DNA of 64,000 nucleotides, from NCBI GenBank assembly GCA_024758765.1, contig CP101406.1, positions 3,782,001 to 3,846,000 on the forward strand, in the 5' to 3' direction. The notes below the pieces were generated by a model. It was not told the DNA's origin, did no database searches, and saw nothing but the letters and a program-made list of their open reading frames with translations. The stretch is from Mycobacterium sp. SVM_VP21. GTDB lineage: Bacteria > Actinomycetota > Actinomycetes > Mycobacteriales > Mycobacteriaceae. A program made the translations under genes and the position numbers. This document shows, piece after piece, positions 35,401 through 42,650 of the stretch. The stretch's first letter is position 1. Every line of letters begins with the position of its first letter.

Positions 35401-36562
35401 TGCCGATCACCTCGAAGACCTCGTCGCGGGCGAACCCGACGCCGTTTCCGAGCCGGGAGGCGACCCGCAGCACCGTGATGCCTTCCTTGCCGACGCGCCC
35501 GACGACGCTCTCCCAGGCCTCGGGGCTTCCGGTGTTGTCGTCGACGATCACCCAATGCGGACCCAGATCATGCCCGTCAGTGCCGGTCTCCAATGCCGAG
35601 CCCATGGTGGTGGGACTCGGCGCTGACGGCGGCCGCCAGGCGCCGCGCTTGCCTTTCATGTGCAGGTCGGCGCCGAGCGTCGCCTCGAGTTCGGTGGGGC
35701 TGGTGAACACCAGGCGCCGCCACCCGCAGGCGTCGAACAGCTCGTCGTGCTGGTTGTGCGGCAGCCAGACCATCCACGACCACAGCTCGGGGTGTCGGGT
35801 CACCACCATCAACTTGAGGTCCAGCGGATTGTGAAACACCGCCAGCCCACTCAGCACCGAACGCAGCAACGATCGGACCCCGTCGAGATCCTCGCCGACG
35901 AAGCTGAAGCCGGGGCGGGAGCGCAGGTTGACCACTTTCGCGATGTCGCGGATCTTGCGTTGTTCGAGGATGAAGTCACGCAATGCCTGGCCGGTGACCG
36001 GCTCCAGCTCCTCGTCGATCGGGATCTCCGGCCACTGCACCGACAACACCGAGTCGGGGGCATGCTGCACGCCGACGCCCACCCGCACATCAAGGAAGTC
36101 CGGGTCGGAGCGGCGACGTTCCCACATCTGCGGCCCGCCGATGACCGCGCCCAAGCCTTGCGGGTTGGAGTGCACCAACTCCTGGGAACTGCGCTGGGCG
36201 CAGACCGCCTTCTGGATTTCGTCGCGCTCGCTGTCGAGGGAACGCAGATAGCTGCGCCGATTCTTTTCCTGCTCACCCCAGCTGATCTTGCGGGCCCGCC
36301 CGAATCGCCCGGAGAACATCAACATGCCCAGACCTGCCATGCCCACCATCGGGAACATGCCCGAACCCAAGCTGCGCACCCCGGACACGTAGAGCATGAC
36401 GATGGTGCCGATCAGCGCGACGATCAGCGCGGGCATGCCGATCATCACCCACAGGTTGCGTGGCTCGCGTTCGGGAAGGGCATCCGGTGCGCGGGGCGCG
36501 ACCCGCACCGGCTTGGGCTCGGGCACCTGCAGACGGACCGGAACGAATGCGCGCTTTGACAT
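32423..36562 (-). CDS. eccC2: EccC2, FtsK/SpoIIIE motor ATPase of ESX-2
   Basis: 1379 residues from the ATG at 36562. Two N-terminal membrane helices (WVMIGMPALIVALIGTIVMLY and MFPMVGMAGLGMLMF) precede three nucleotide-binding domains: NBD1 GTSGSGKS near 500 with VVIDEYLEL, NBD2 GAKSRGKT near 865 with LVIDDFSDL, NBD3 GRALCGKS near 1165 with LIDDVQDL. EccC binds Esx substrates at NBD3 and powers export. It is a single polypeptide here, as in Rv3894c (about 1396). It follows eccB2 by four bases. The long frame upstream of 36562 overlaps eccB2 and is not coding. Confidence 0.95.
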   Translation of the reverse strand: MSKRAFVPVRLQVPEPKPVRVAPRAPDALPEREPRNLWVMIGMPALIVALIGTIVMLYVSGVRSLGSGMFPMVGMAGLGMLMFSGRFGRARKISWGEQEKNRRSYLRSLDSERDEIQKAVCAQRSSQELVHSNPQGLGAVIGGPQMWERRRSDPDFLDVRVGVGVQHAPDSVLSVQWPEIPIDEELEPVTGQALRDFILEQRKIRDIAKVVNLRSRPGFSFVGEDLDGVRSLLRSVLSGLAVFHNPLDLKLMVVTRHPELWSWMVWLPHNQHDELFDACGWRRLVFTSPTELEATLGADLHMKGKRGAWRPPSAPSPTTMGSALETGTDGHDLGPHWVIVDDNTGSPEAWESVVGRVGKEGITVLRVASRLGNGVGFARDEVFEVIGNPSRPMLRSGGKFFAHADQLSVPRAYRYARAMARWSPTASVDVADAGSGALELLRALGIDDARELNVDRLWAERRSRGDERWAEIPVGAKPNGELQNVVLRAKDFGGFGFHSVVIGTSGSGKSEFFLSLVYGIALTHSPETFNVIFVDMKFESAAQDILGIPHVSAALSNLGKDERHLAERMRRAIDGEIARRYRLFNSVGARDANDYEEIRLAGRDLEPVPILLVVIDEYLELFQNHPKWIDLIIHIGQEGRGANVFFMLGGQRLDLSSLQKVKSNIAFRVALRAESGDDSREVIGSDAAYHLPSKENGFGLLKVGPRDLDPFRCFYLSAPFVVPKRKSSTGKTLDMTLTKPRLYTWQYQPLDEVDAQALQDMSATDAEPDEFLLHADGFKKKKIVDVLRESLIAADRTAPHLPWLPPLEISESVDELVARYRGKPWDVDYGRNPGLVWPLAVRDIPEDAQQLVHCVDVLRSNVMVVGAKSRGKTTTLMTLMCSAALMYSPARLTFFCVGGATLGYAETLPHVADIVSPADREGVERTVATMAALISARQDTFRRDKIDINEFRERRFGSGGESLAGTDPNDPYGDVFLVIDDFSDLYAADTMLGDRIIALSGVGPEYGVHLMTSASGWIHGQRQTLLQNSDVRIQLRLQNPGENEMGTASLDARDAAKRTVNRPGFGLTESLHEMLIGVPELAAEDGARIGTRELGARVAEVAGVTKHATLKRLPPAVALSEILAYDVAQRPLAQTAPSIAFMIGEQHDLLPVPLMLSEHPGMMILGRALCGKSATLAAVGEAVMARFSPQDAQITIVDPKTGPLRDLQGAGYVNAYAYDQDEIDEVLTTLAQQVLLPRLPAKGLSQEELRALKPWEGPRHFVLIDDVQDLRPAQIHPAKPPVGAALWKLMERGRQIGLHVFTTRNSSNFGQLEMDPWVKTQRAAKVPTLFMDNDPQNKVNRMVRAQALPAGRGLLVNDSEVEGVLVGVPSSMIHDFEQQ

Positions 36563-36566
36563 CGCC

Positions 36567-38066
36567 TCAGTGCCCTCCCGGGACGCCCTGCTGATCGTTG
36601 GGGGCCACCGGCTGCACCGCGCCCGTCGACGCCACGGTGTCGCGGGCCAGCAGCGCGGCATGCCGCGACAGTTCCGGACCGGTCGCGAAGGTGCGCAGCA
36701 ACGGCCACGGCGCCTGCTGCGCCGAGCCGGGATCCAGTCCGAGGCCCCGCAGGGTCTCGCTCTCGCCGGCGATGCCGAACCGAACACCGTTGGGCGACAC
36801 CCAGAACAGGGTTTCGCGGGAATCGGAGTCGAGCAGTTCGCTGGTCGAGGTGACGAAGTTAGTTGCGCCCGGCAACACCAAGACCTGGTTGGCCACCACC
36901 GAGGTGGGGCTGCGGTCATCGCGCACCAACCGGACGATCCGGTTGTCCATCGCGGGCGACACCGGCAGGCCTCGCCCGCTGTACAGGGTGATCCGTGCCT
37001 GCCGGTCGCCGGGTGCCTTCTCCCAGCCCACGCACGTGGTCGGGTCGGCGGTGGTGTCGACGAACGTGAGCCTGCTGTTGGGGTAGTACTCCACGGGCAG
37101 CGTGCTGACTTCCGGGATGTTGACCAGCTTGTCCGGGCTGACCACCAGCGGCGCCACGGACCCGAACGAGTTCGCACTGCGGATCAGGTCGGCCACGAAA
37201 CTGGTGATCTTCTGGACCCCGTCGGGCACCAGCACGTAGAACTGGGAGCCGCCACCCGCTGTCCGGGTCTCCAGCACCGCACCGACCTGGGAGCCTGGCA
37301 CCCACGCCGACGGTGTGCCCGCCAAGGGGATCACCGGGACGCGCAGCGGCTCGGTGCTCGGCAGGGCATCGAACAGCGCCCGCGACATCTCCACCGGAAC
37401 GGTGAGGCCCGGGTCGATGCCGAGGCTCAGCGTGATCGCCCGATCGGCGGGATCCACCTGGGAGCGCTTGCCGCCCCAGACGACGTAGGTGGCGCCCTGG
37501 AAGCGGGTCAGCACGGCTGCGCCCGGGGCCAGCGGGGCGGCGCGGCCGGCCGTGCTCAACGGGCCCGCGATCGAGGTCACCACGGGTGGTTCGGCACGGC
37601 GCGGAGAGCCCGCGGTGTCGCAGACCGCCCAGGCCGAGGGGGCGCCGGTGTTGGCGACCAATGACGTCGGGGCGCCGGGGATTCCGATCGTGGGGCCGGT
37701 CGGATATTTGGCGATCTCGGCGGGTTTGACCCAGGTGGGTACCTCCGCGTGGCCGACCGCCAGCCGCGCCGAGGTGATGTTCAGCGCCGGGTACAGCCGC
37801 CCGTCGATGCGCGCGTAGATCGCACCGGAGTCGCGGTCACCGACGATCGACGATGTGCGCACGATCCCGGCCGGACGCAGCACGTTCAGCAGCAGCATCC
37901 AGCCCATGCCGATGAAGATCAGCACGATAGAGAGCACGATGGCGGCGGTCTGTTTGCGGTCGTCGTGCTTCATGCGCACCGAGAATTTGGTGGTGGCTGC
38001 GCGCAGTCGTCGGTTGTAGAACAGGTGACCGGAGTTCTGGTCCCGGTTCGACAGACTCAGCGGCAT
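36567..38066 (-). CDS. eccB2: EccB2, ESX-2 periplasmic-scaffold subunit
   Basis: 499 residues (Rv3895c about 495). The conserved start MPLSLSNRDQNSGHLFYNRR is complete, followed by a single membrane helix at about 41-63 and a large periplasmic repeat domain with two cysteines near 149 and 343 that likely form the known disulfide. EccB trimerises the complex in the periplasm. It is the first gene of the ESX-2 locus. An IS607-type element ends only tens of bases upstream, so its native promoter has been displaced. Its ribosome site is weak (AAGG..). Confidence 0.95.
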   Translation of the reverse strand: MPLSLSNRDQNSGHLFYNRRLRAATTKFSVRMKHDDRKQTAAIVLSIVLIFIGMGWMLLLNVLRPAGIVRTSSIVGDRDSGAIYARIDGRLYPALNITSARLAVGHAEVPTWVKPAEIAKYPTGPTIGIPGAPTSLVANTGAPSAWAVCDTAGSPRRAEPPVVTSIAGPLSTAGRAAPLAPGAAVLTRFQGATYVVWGGKRSQVDPADRAITLSLGIDPGLTVPVEMSRALFDALPSTEPLRVPVIPLAGTPSAWVPGSQVGAVLETRTAGGGSQFYVLVPDGVQKITSFVADLIRSANSFGSVAPLVVSPDKLVNIPEVSTLPVEYYPNSRLTFVDTTADPTTCVGWEKAPGDRQARITLYSGRGLPVSPAMDNRIVRLVRDDRSPTSVVANQVLVLPGATNFVTSTSELLDSDSRETLFWVSPNGVRFGIAGESETLRGLGLDPGSAQQAPWPLLRTFATGPELSRHAALLARDTVASTGAVQPVAPNDQQGVPGGH

Positions 38067-38092
38067 GCTCTGCTACCGTTGCCTTTTGGTGG

Positions 38093-38117
38093 GCAAACGT
38101 GAGTGTGTCCCGTTTGC
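38093..38117. repeat. subterminal hairpin with GTGAGTGT motif at the tnpB end
   Basis: GCAAACG (38093-38099) and CGTTTGC (38111-38117) are inverted around an 11-base loop that holds GTGAGTGT. The motif is the inverse of ACACTCAC at the other end of the element. It likely marks the right end and the 3' part of the TnpB guide RNA. Confidence 0.55.
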
Positions 38118-38124
38118 GTGTTCA

Positions 38125-39585
38125 TTAGGCAGCCTCGCCTTGCGGTGAGGTGGTCCCCGTCTGATCCACCGGCTGGTGGTGCAGGTTTGACGTTTCATCG
38201 CCGGCTGCGTTGCCCGCTGGCGCGGGTTCGGTCTCACGCGTGGCTCCACGTCCTGCCGCCGGGCCACTCCCGGCGGGACTGCGTTCACCCCAAGGGGGTT
38301 CGCCGAGTCGGGCGAGGTTGATCGCAGCACCCAGATCACGGTCGATCCGCACACCGCAGTCGTCACACTCAAAAACTCGATCGGCGAGGGTGAGGTTTGG
38401 CTTTCGCCCCCCACACGCCGAGCACGTCTTCGACGACGGAAAATACCGGCCGGCCTCGATCAGATGGCTGCCATACCAACGGCACTTATAGGCCAGCATG
38501 CGCCGGATCTGTGCCAGGGCGGCATCAGCGAGCGCCCGATTCAGGCCGCGTTTGCGGGCGCCACCTTTGGAGCGCATGCCGGAGGCGTTCAGGGTCTCCA
38601 CCACGACAACGTCGTGCTGTTGGGCCAAAGTGGTGGTGGCCTTGTGCAACACGTCGCGGCGCACCGCCGCAGCATGGGCGTGGACGCGGCCGATGCGGGC
38701 CTGGGTGGCCCGCCACCGCTTCGACGGCACACGCCTGGCCTTGGTGGCCGGGTCATACGGGCCGTGCTGGCGGGCAGCGCGGCGCTGCAATATTCGCAAC
38801 CGGGATTGGGCGGCGGTCAACGACTTCGGCGCCGGCACCCGGGCGACCTCACGCCCGTCCGGGGTGGCCACCACCAACAAGCTGTCGGCTTTCACCCCGA
38901 CATCGACACCAACCACCCGATGAGCCGAACGGCGTGCGTGTGCAGGCCGCATCTTGGCTTCGACGATCACCTGCAGGGCGCAGTGCCAGCGCCCGGCCGT
39001 GTCGCAGCGCACGGTGGCCGACAAGATCCGCGCCGTCCCGGCCTCCATCCGGCGGGCCAACTTACGGGTCGATTCATGCGTGCGGACCGCACCCAACCGC
39101 GGCAACGTGACATGGCGACGGTCAGCTTCGACCCGGATGACTCCGGTCGTGAACCGCACTGATTTCGTTGCGCGAGCAGCCTTGAACCGGGGAAATCCGA
39201 CCGCCTTGCCGGCACGCTGACCACGCCGCGAGGCCGACCAGGCGTCCAAGGCGCGGGCTAACCCGTCCAGGCCGGTGTTATAGGCCTCCTTGGAGTTCTC
39301 GCCCCACCACGGCGCCACAGTGGGCTTGCGCGCATTCCAGACCTTGCGCAGCGCCGGCAACGACCACCCCAACACCGGGGTCAACTCAGACTCGCCCACA
39401 CCGTAGCTACGCTCAGCCGCCCGCTGGTCCATCACGGCCTTCACCAACGCCAACATGTGATTGTGCGCGAACCGCGCCGCACCAGCATGAGACGCCAACG
39501 CCCGCAACTGCCCCTGCGTGGGATCCAACGCGAACCGATACGCCTGCGCGGTCCAACCGTCGGGAATCTCGAACCTAGCCATCAC
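38125..39585 (-). CDS. tnpB: TnpB, IS607-type RNA-guided nuclease
   Basis: 486 residues. RuvC residues are present: Asp near 228 (VVGVDVG), Glu near 328 (VVVVETLN) and Asp near 416 (DRDLGAAINLA). The zinc ribbon has CSACGG and FECDDCG. The N-terminus (HMLALVKAV region, WNARKP, APWWGENSKEAYNTGLDGL) is the usual TnpB wedge/REC part. TnpB cuts DNA guided by an RNA made from the element's right end, helping the element persist. It overlaps the tnpA stop by four bases. The Pro/Gly-rich tail after residue 430 is long for the family. Confidence 0.93.
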   Translation of the reverse strand: MMARFEIPDGWTAQAYRFALDPTQGQLRALASHAGAARFAHNHMLALVKAVMDQRAAERSYGVGESELTPVLGWSLPALRKVWNARKPTVAPWWGENSKEAYNTGLDGLARALDAWSASRRGQRAGKAVGFPRFKAARATKSVRFTTGVIRVEADRRHVTLPRLGAVRTHESTRKLARRMEAGTARILSATVRCDTAGRWHCALQVIVEAKMRPAHARRSAHRVVGVDVGVKADSLLVVATPDGREVARVPAPKSLTAAQSRLRILQRRAARQHGPYDPATKARRVPSKRWRATQARIGRVHAHAAAVRRDVLHKATTTLAQQHDVVVVETLNASGMRSKGGARKRGLNRALADAALAQIRRMLAYKCRWYGSHLIEAGRYFPSSKTCSACGGRKPNLTLADRVFECDDCGVRIDRDLGAAINLARLGEPPWGERSPAGSGPAAGRGATRETEPAPAGNAAGDETSNLHHQPVDQTGTTSPQGEAA

Positions 39586-40160
39586 CCAACAACCTCAGCG
39601 TGTTTGGTTGCGGTGACCGCTCGCATAGCCCGGTTCCGCGCGCCACGGCGGCCATACAGGCGTGCGCACATCAAGGTCAGCACCTCAATCATGTCCCGCA
39701 CCAGGTCATCGGTGGTCTCGCCGGGGTCAGCGACGATCACCTTGCGGCCCTGCGCGGACAATGCGGCTTCGAGGTGCTCCACCCCAAAGCGCGCCAACCG
39801 GTCACAGTGCTCCACAACCACCACGCAAACAGATGGGTCCGACAGAATCCTACGCAACTTCGGTCGTTTCCCGTTCACCCCTGACCCGACCTCGGTCACA
39901 ACTTCGCCGATTACATGCCCGTTCGAGGTAGCCCAATCAGTCAGTCGTGCAACCTGACGGTCCAGATCCGATCGCTGATCATGCGAAGACACCCGCGCAT
40001 AGACGACGGTATGACCAGCCTCCCCTGCGGCCGGAGCATCGACCCAGATCGTCCCCGACTCCAACCGACGAGCAGGCACCGGCATCCGGCCCTCACGGAA
40101 CCACCGGTACGCAGTCTGCGGATGCACACCAGTCGCACGCGCCCACTCAGCCAACTTCAC
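39582..40160 (-). CDS. tnpA: TnpA, IS607-family serine recombinase
   Basis: 192 residues from the GTG at 40160 (an ATG at 40178 would add six but overlaps the end motif). An N-terminal MerR-like HTH (KLAEWARATGVHPQTAYRWFREGRMPVP) precedes the resolvase domain with catalytic Ser in YARVSSHDQ (about 58-59), VVVEHCDRLARFG and the C-terminal helix E. This HTH-first arrangement is characteristic of IS607. It catalyses excision and integration through a circular intermediate with little target specificity. Confidence 0.92.
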   Translation of the reverse strand: MKLAEWARATGVHPQTAYRWFREGRMPVPARRLESGTIWVDAPAAGEAGHTVVYARVSSHDQRSDLDRQVARLTDWATSNGHVIGEVVTEVGSGVNGKRPKLRRILSDPSVCVVVVEHCDRLARFGVEHLEAALSAQGRKVIVADPGETTDDLVRDMIEVLTLMCARLYGRRGARNRAMRAVTATKHAEVVG

Positions 40161-40198
40161 ACACTCACCAAAACACACATTCGATCACAAACACTCAC
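40161..40198. repeat. direct repeats ACACTCAC at the tnpA end of the IS607 element
   Basis: ACACTCAC occurs at 40161-40168 and 40191-40198, spacing 30 bp. The inverse copy lies at 38099-38106. Likely recombinase binding sites; the first abuts the tnpA GTG, so binding could also repress tnpA. Confidence 0.5.
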
Positions 40199-40360
40199 AT
40201 TCAAACGAGCAGTTCAAAACCCCCTAACGGCGCACGCTCGGCGGTGCTGCGCCGCCCCCTGCGGCGACAAAGCGCACCGCGACGACATTACTGGCCTTGG
40301 CCAGCGGGAACCAGTCACTTGCGCACACGCGATGACGCCGACGCGCGTACCTTTTGGGCT

Positions 40361-41305
40361 ATGCCTGACCAGTTGGGCGCCTTCGCCGCTGCCGCCCGCA
40401 CGCGAGAAGAGCAGTTGGTGCAGCGGCTGGTCACGTCGGTGGAACTCGACGGACGCTTCGAGGGGATCCTGCGCGGTGCGCACCAGCACAACGTGCAGGC
40501 GCGGCAGCGTTTGGATGCGATCGAGGCCGCGATCCGCCAGGCCGCCGCCAGTTGGCCGGGCCTGGACACCCCGGCCGGGGCCCGTCAGTTCCAGACCTTT
40601 CTCGTGGGCAAGACTCGGGAAATCCACCAAGTCGTCTCCGATGCCGCAGCGGATAGTCAGCAGCGGAGCGCGCAGGTGCAGGCGCTGACCGAGCGATACC
40701 GGGCTCCTGAAGATCTGGCGTCCAGTGGGCCGAAGGGGCCAACAGGCCCGGACGGCGCGAACCAGTCGGCGCAAATGGTCGGCTTTGGGCACGGCATTGG
40801 AAATCCGCAGTCACCTCCGTTCAAGCCGGACCCATCTGATCCGCCGATGCCGCAACCCCCCACCGGGCATCCGCTTTCGGAATTGCCGCCGGAACTCGGT
40901 GGTAGACCGTCGGGTGAGACCCCTCAGGTGCCACCGGTGAAATTTGGGCCATATTGGGTTCCCCCTGAAGTCGCGGAAGCAGGGACCCAGTGGATTAACA
41001 ACCATGTTCCAAACCGGACTCCAGCGGAGTGGACGCAGGCATTGTCCGACACACTAGGAGCGGGCTACGCGAAGGGGCAGCAGGAGCAGGTGATCCGCGT
41101 ACTGCAAGCGGCGCAGGCGGGCCAATGTAGCGTTGACGACGCAGCTAGAAGCCTTTTCGCGCTCGGATTGGATGGTTTGGGGGTCGCCGGCGCGGTACCG
41201 CTTGCGGAGGCTCCGCCGATCGCGATCGTCGCTGCCGCGGGGGCGCTGGGAGACGGTGTGCTGAATATCGGCGACATTATCCGGTGCTTGAGCGGATCAA
41301 CGTAA
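40361..41305 (+). CDS. DUF4226/WxG-type T7SS substrate candidate with hydrophobic C-terminus
   Basis: 314 residues from the ATG at 40361. The N-terminal helical module (1-118) is paralogous to that of the protein at 17209. It holds a W-P-G turn at 65-67 and YRAPE at 113-117, which fit the WxG and YxxxD/E export signature. A Pro/Gly-rich linker (120-195) leads to a distinct C-terminal domain (about 196-314) with WVPPEVAEAGTQWI, a single Cys-rich-poor helical core and a hydrophobic hairpin (about 272-308). No signal peptide. A small membrane protein gene follows after 48 bases. I infer an ESX-2-exported effector; the toxin idea is unproved. Confidence 0.7.
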   Translation: MPDQLGAFAAAARTREEQLVQRLVTSVELDGRFEGILRGAHQHNVQARQRLDAIEAAIRQAAASWPGLDTPAGARQFQTFLVGKTREIHQVVSDAAADSQQRSAQVQALTERYRAPEDLASSGPKGPTGPDGANQSAQMVGFGHGIGNPQSPPFKPDPSDPPMPQPPTGHPLSELPPELGGRPSGETPQVPPVKFGPYWVPPEVAEAGTQWINNHVPNRTPAEWTQALSDTLGAGYAKGQQEQVIRVLQAAQAGQCSVDDAARSLFALGLDGLGVAGAVPLAEAPPIAIVAAAGALGDGVLNIGDIIRCLSGST

Positions 41306-41353
41306 TGCGGACGGTTTCCTTCGGTGTCGAACTAGACATCCTTCGAGCGCTAG

Positions 41354-41629
41354 GTGATCAATTTGTTCCGTGATTTATTCCAGGTACTGCTGCCATTGTT
41401 AGTAGCGGCAGGGACGTTGCCTTTACTGGATAAAAACCCCGGCCGGGTAAGAGCGTTCGGCGTGGCACTCCTCGTTTTTGCGGTGCTCTGTGTTCCCCTC
41501 CTCATGATCGAGCTGTCTTCGGGGAATGGAAAGGTCTGGCTGGCCGCGCTGCGCATGGTGTCCTGCCTACTCGGAGGTGTCTATCTGCTTGTCCGGGTTC
41601 ATTTTTCGCGGCGCGAGGTGGACCAATGA
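41354..41629 (+). CDS. small multi-pass membrane protein, candidate immunity protein
   Basis: 91 residues from the GTG at 41354. Two to three hydrophobic helices: about 8-25, 34-53 and 61-80, with a basic tail (RVHFSRREVDQ). I recognise no family. It is directly downstream of, and on the same strand as, the T7SS-substrate-like gene, and is not related to the other membrane proteins of the cassette. Base composition is slightly lower in GC than the neighbours. Protection against a membrane-active partner is a hypothesis. Confidence 0.6.
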   Translation: MINLFRDLFQVLLPLLVAAGTLPLLDKNPGRVRAFGVALLVFAVLCVPLLMIELSSGNGKVWLAALRMVSCLLGGVYLLVRVHFSRREVDQ

Positions 41630-41693
41630 TTCGGCCGAGTGTGTCACAACGGCACATGTAGTCGCCGCTTCGATCAGCGCTGCGACGGGTCTG

Positions 41694-42650
41694 TCACTTC
41701 GAGGAGTCGTTCTTGTCCACGATGCGCTTGAGCGGTGTGATGCCAGGGTGCCCGGGATCTTTTGCGACGGACTTGGTCACCGGCACATTGGGCGGGGCCG
41801 TCGTGCGGCCCTTGACGGGCTGGCCGTTGGCCACGCCGGGGGCGGCGATCCGCTTCGCGTCCGTCTTGTCGTCTTTGCCGCCCTTGCCGCCGGCGCCGGC
41901 CCCGCCGGGCATCATCGGCATCATCCCGCCGCCGCCCGCACCCGCGGTGGGCGCACCGCCTGCGGGACCGGCCGCACCGGTATTGGCCAGGGAGCTGGCC
42001 GGCGTTGTCGGCGTTGAGGTCCCTGGAACCGGGGGCGGGCCGAGGTTGCTGGCCGGCGTGGTGCCCACGCCCAGCCCTCCGCCGCTTCCGCCGGAGCCGA
42101 TATCTCCACCGCTCATTCCGGGGTCGGGACTGATGTTCGAGGCCAGCGTGGTGCCGCCGAGCCCGGCCTTGCCCAGCGATGACGCAGCGCTCATCAGCGG
42201 CGACAACGCACCCTGGCCGGCCTGCATCAATCCCTGGGGCAGCTTGCTCACCGCGCCGAGGGCCCCGCTGAGCGCGCTGGTGATGCCCTGCATCGCGCTG
42301 TTGACACCCTGCATCGCCCCGCCCATGGCTTCCTGCGGTGATTGCTGTGCCATCAGGGCGTCACCCTGCGAGGCGACGTTCTGGAACTTCGATGCCGCGT
42401 CGGCCTCGTGCTCGGCGAACTTTCGCACGGCATCGGCGGCGTGGCCGGCGCGGTCTCGGTGATCGTTGGCGAGTTCGGTGTTCTCCTCGACCAGGTTCAG
42501 GTTGGTTGCGGCACCGAAGGCGGCCATCGTGGCGTCGACCGGGGACGATCCACCGGGATGGACCGGTCCAGGGGGGATCGCCGCCGGGGGCTGGGAGAGC
42601 GCAATGTGCAAGAAGTCCGCACCGTAATGCTTAACGAAGTCGTCTGTCAT
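41694..42650 (-). CDS. EspJ-like helical/Gly-rich ESX-associated protein
   Basis: 318 residues from the ATG at 42650 (GGAGGGGTG upstream). The N-terminus (1-110) is helical and WXG100-like without Trp (TNLNLVEENTELANDHRDRAGHAADAVRKFAEHEADAA region). A Met/Gln/Leu-rich middle (about 110-165) and a long Gly/Pro/Ala tail follow, ending in a charged tail with KRIVDKNDSSK. Architecture and coupling to an EspK-like gene recall EspJ of ESX-1; sequence relationship is uncertain. Its start overlaps the stop of the 811-residue protein (ATGA). Confidence 0.65.
   Translation of the reverse strand: MTDDFVKHYGADFLHIALSQPPAAIPPGPVHPGGSSPVDATMAAFGAATNLNLVEENTELANDHRDRAGHAADAVRKFAEHEADAASKFQNVASQGDALMAQQSPQEAMGGAMQGVNSAMQGITSALSGALGAVSKLPQGLMQAGQGALSPLMSAASSLGKAGLGGTTLASNISPDPGMSGGDIGSGGSGGGLGVGTTPASNLGPPPVPGTSTPTTPASSLANTGAAGPAGGAPTAGAGGGGMMPMMPGGAGAGGKGGKDDKTDAKRIAAPGVANGQPVKGRTTAPPNVPVTKSVAKDPGHPGITPLKRIVDKNDSSK

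Larger units (their letters stand above)
38084..40207 (-). mobile_element. IS607-family element (serine recombinase + TnpB)
   Basis: Two overlapping minus-strand genes, tnpA then tnpB, are framed by subterminal motifs: ACACTCAC at 40161-40168 and 40191-40198 on the left-end side and its inverse GTGAGTGT at 38099-38106 on the other, next to a GCAAACG/CGTTTGC hairpin (38093-38117). IS607 elements have no long inverted repeats or target duplications, so exact ends are not visible; I estimate 38070-38095 and 40205-40230. Both genes are intact, so the element may be active. It sits between the eccB2 start and the DUF4226 cassette. Confidence 0.75.

Noticed and set aside
40291..40304. CTGGCC-TT-GGCCAG palindrome upstream of the DUF4226 gene
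   Set aside because: Short and GC-only; such palindromes are frequent by chance in this genome, and no regulator is nearby.
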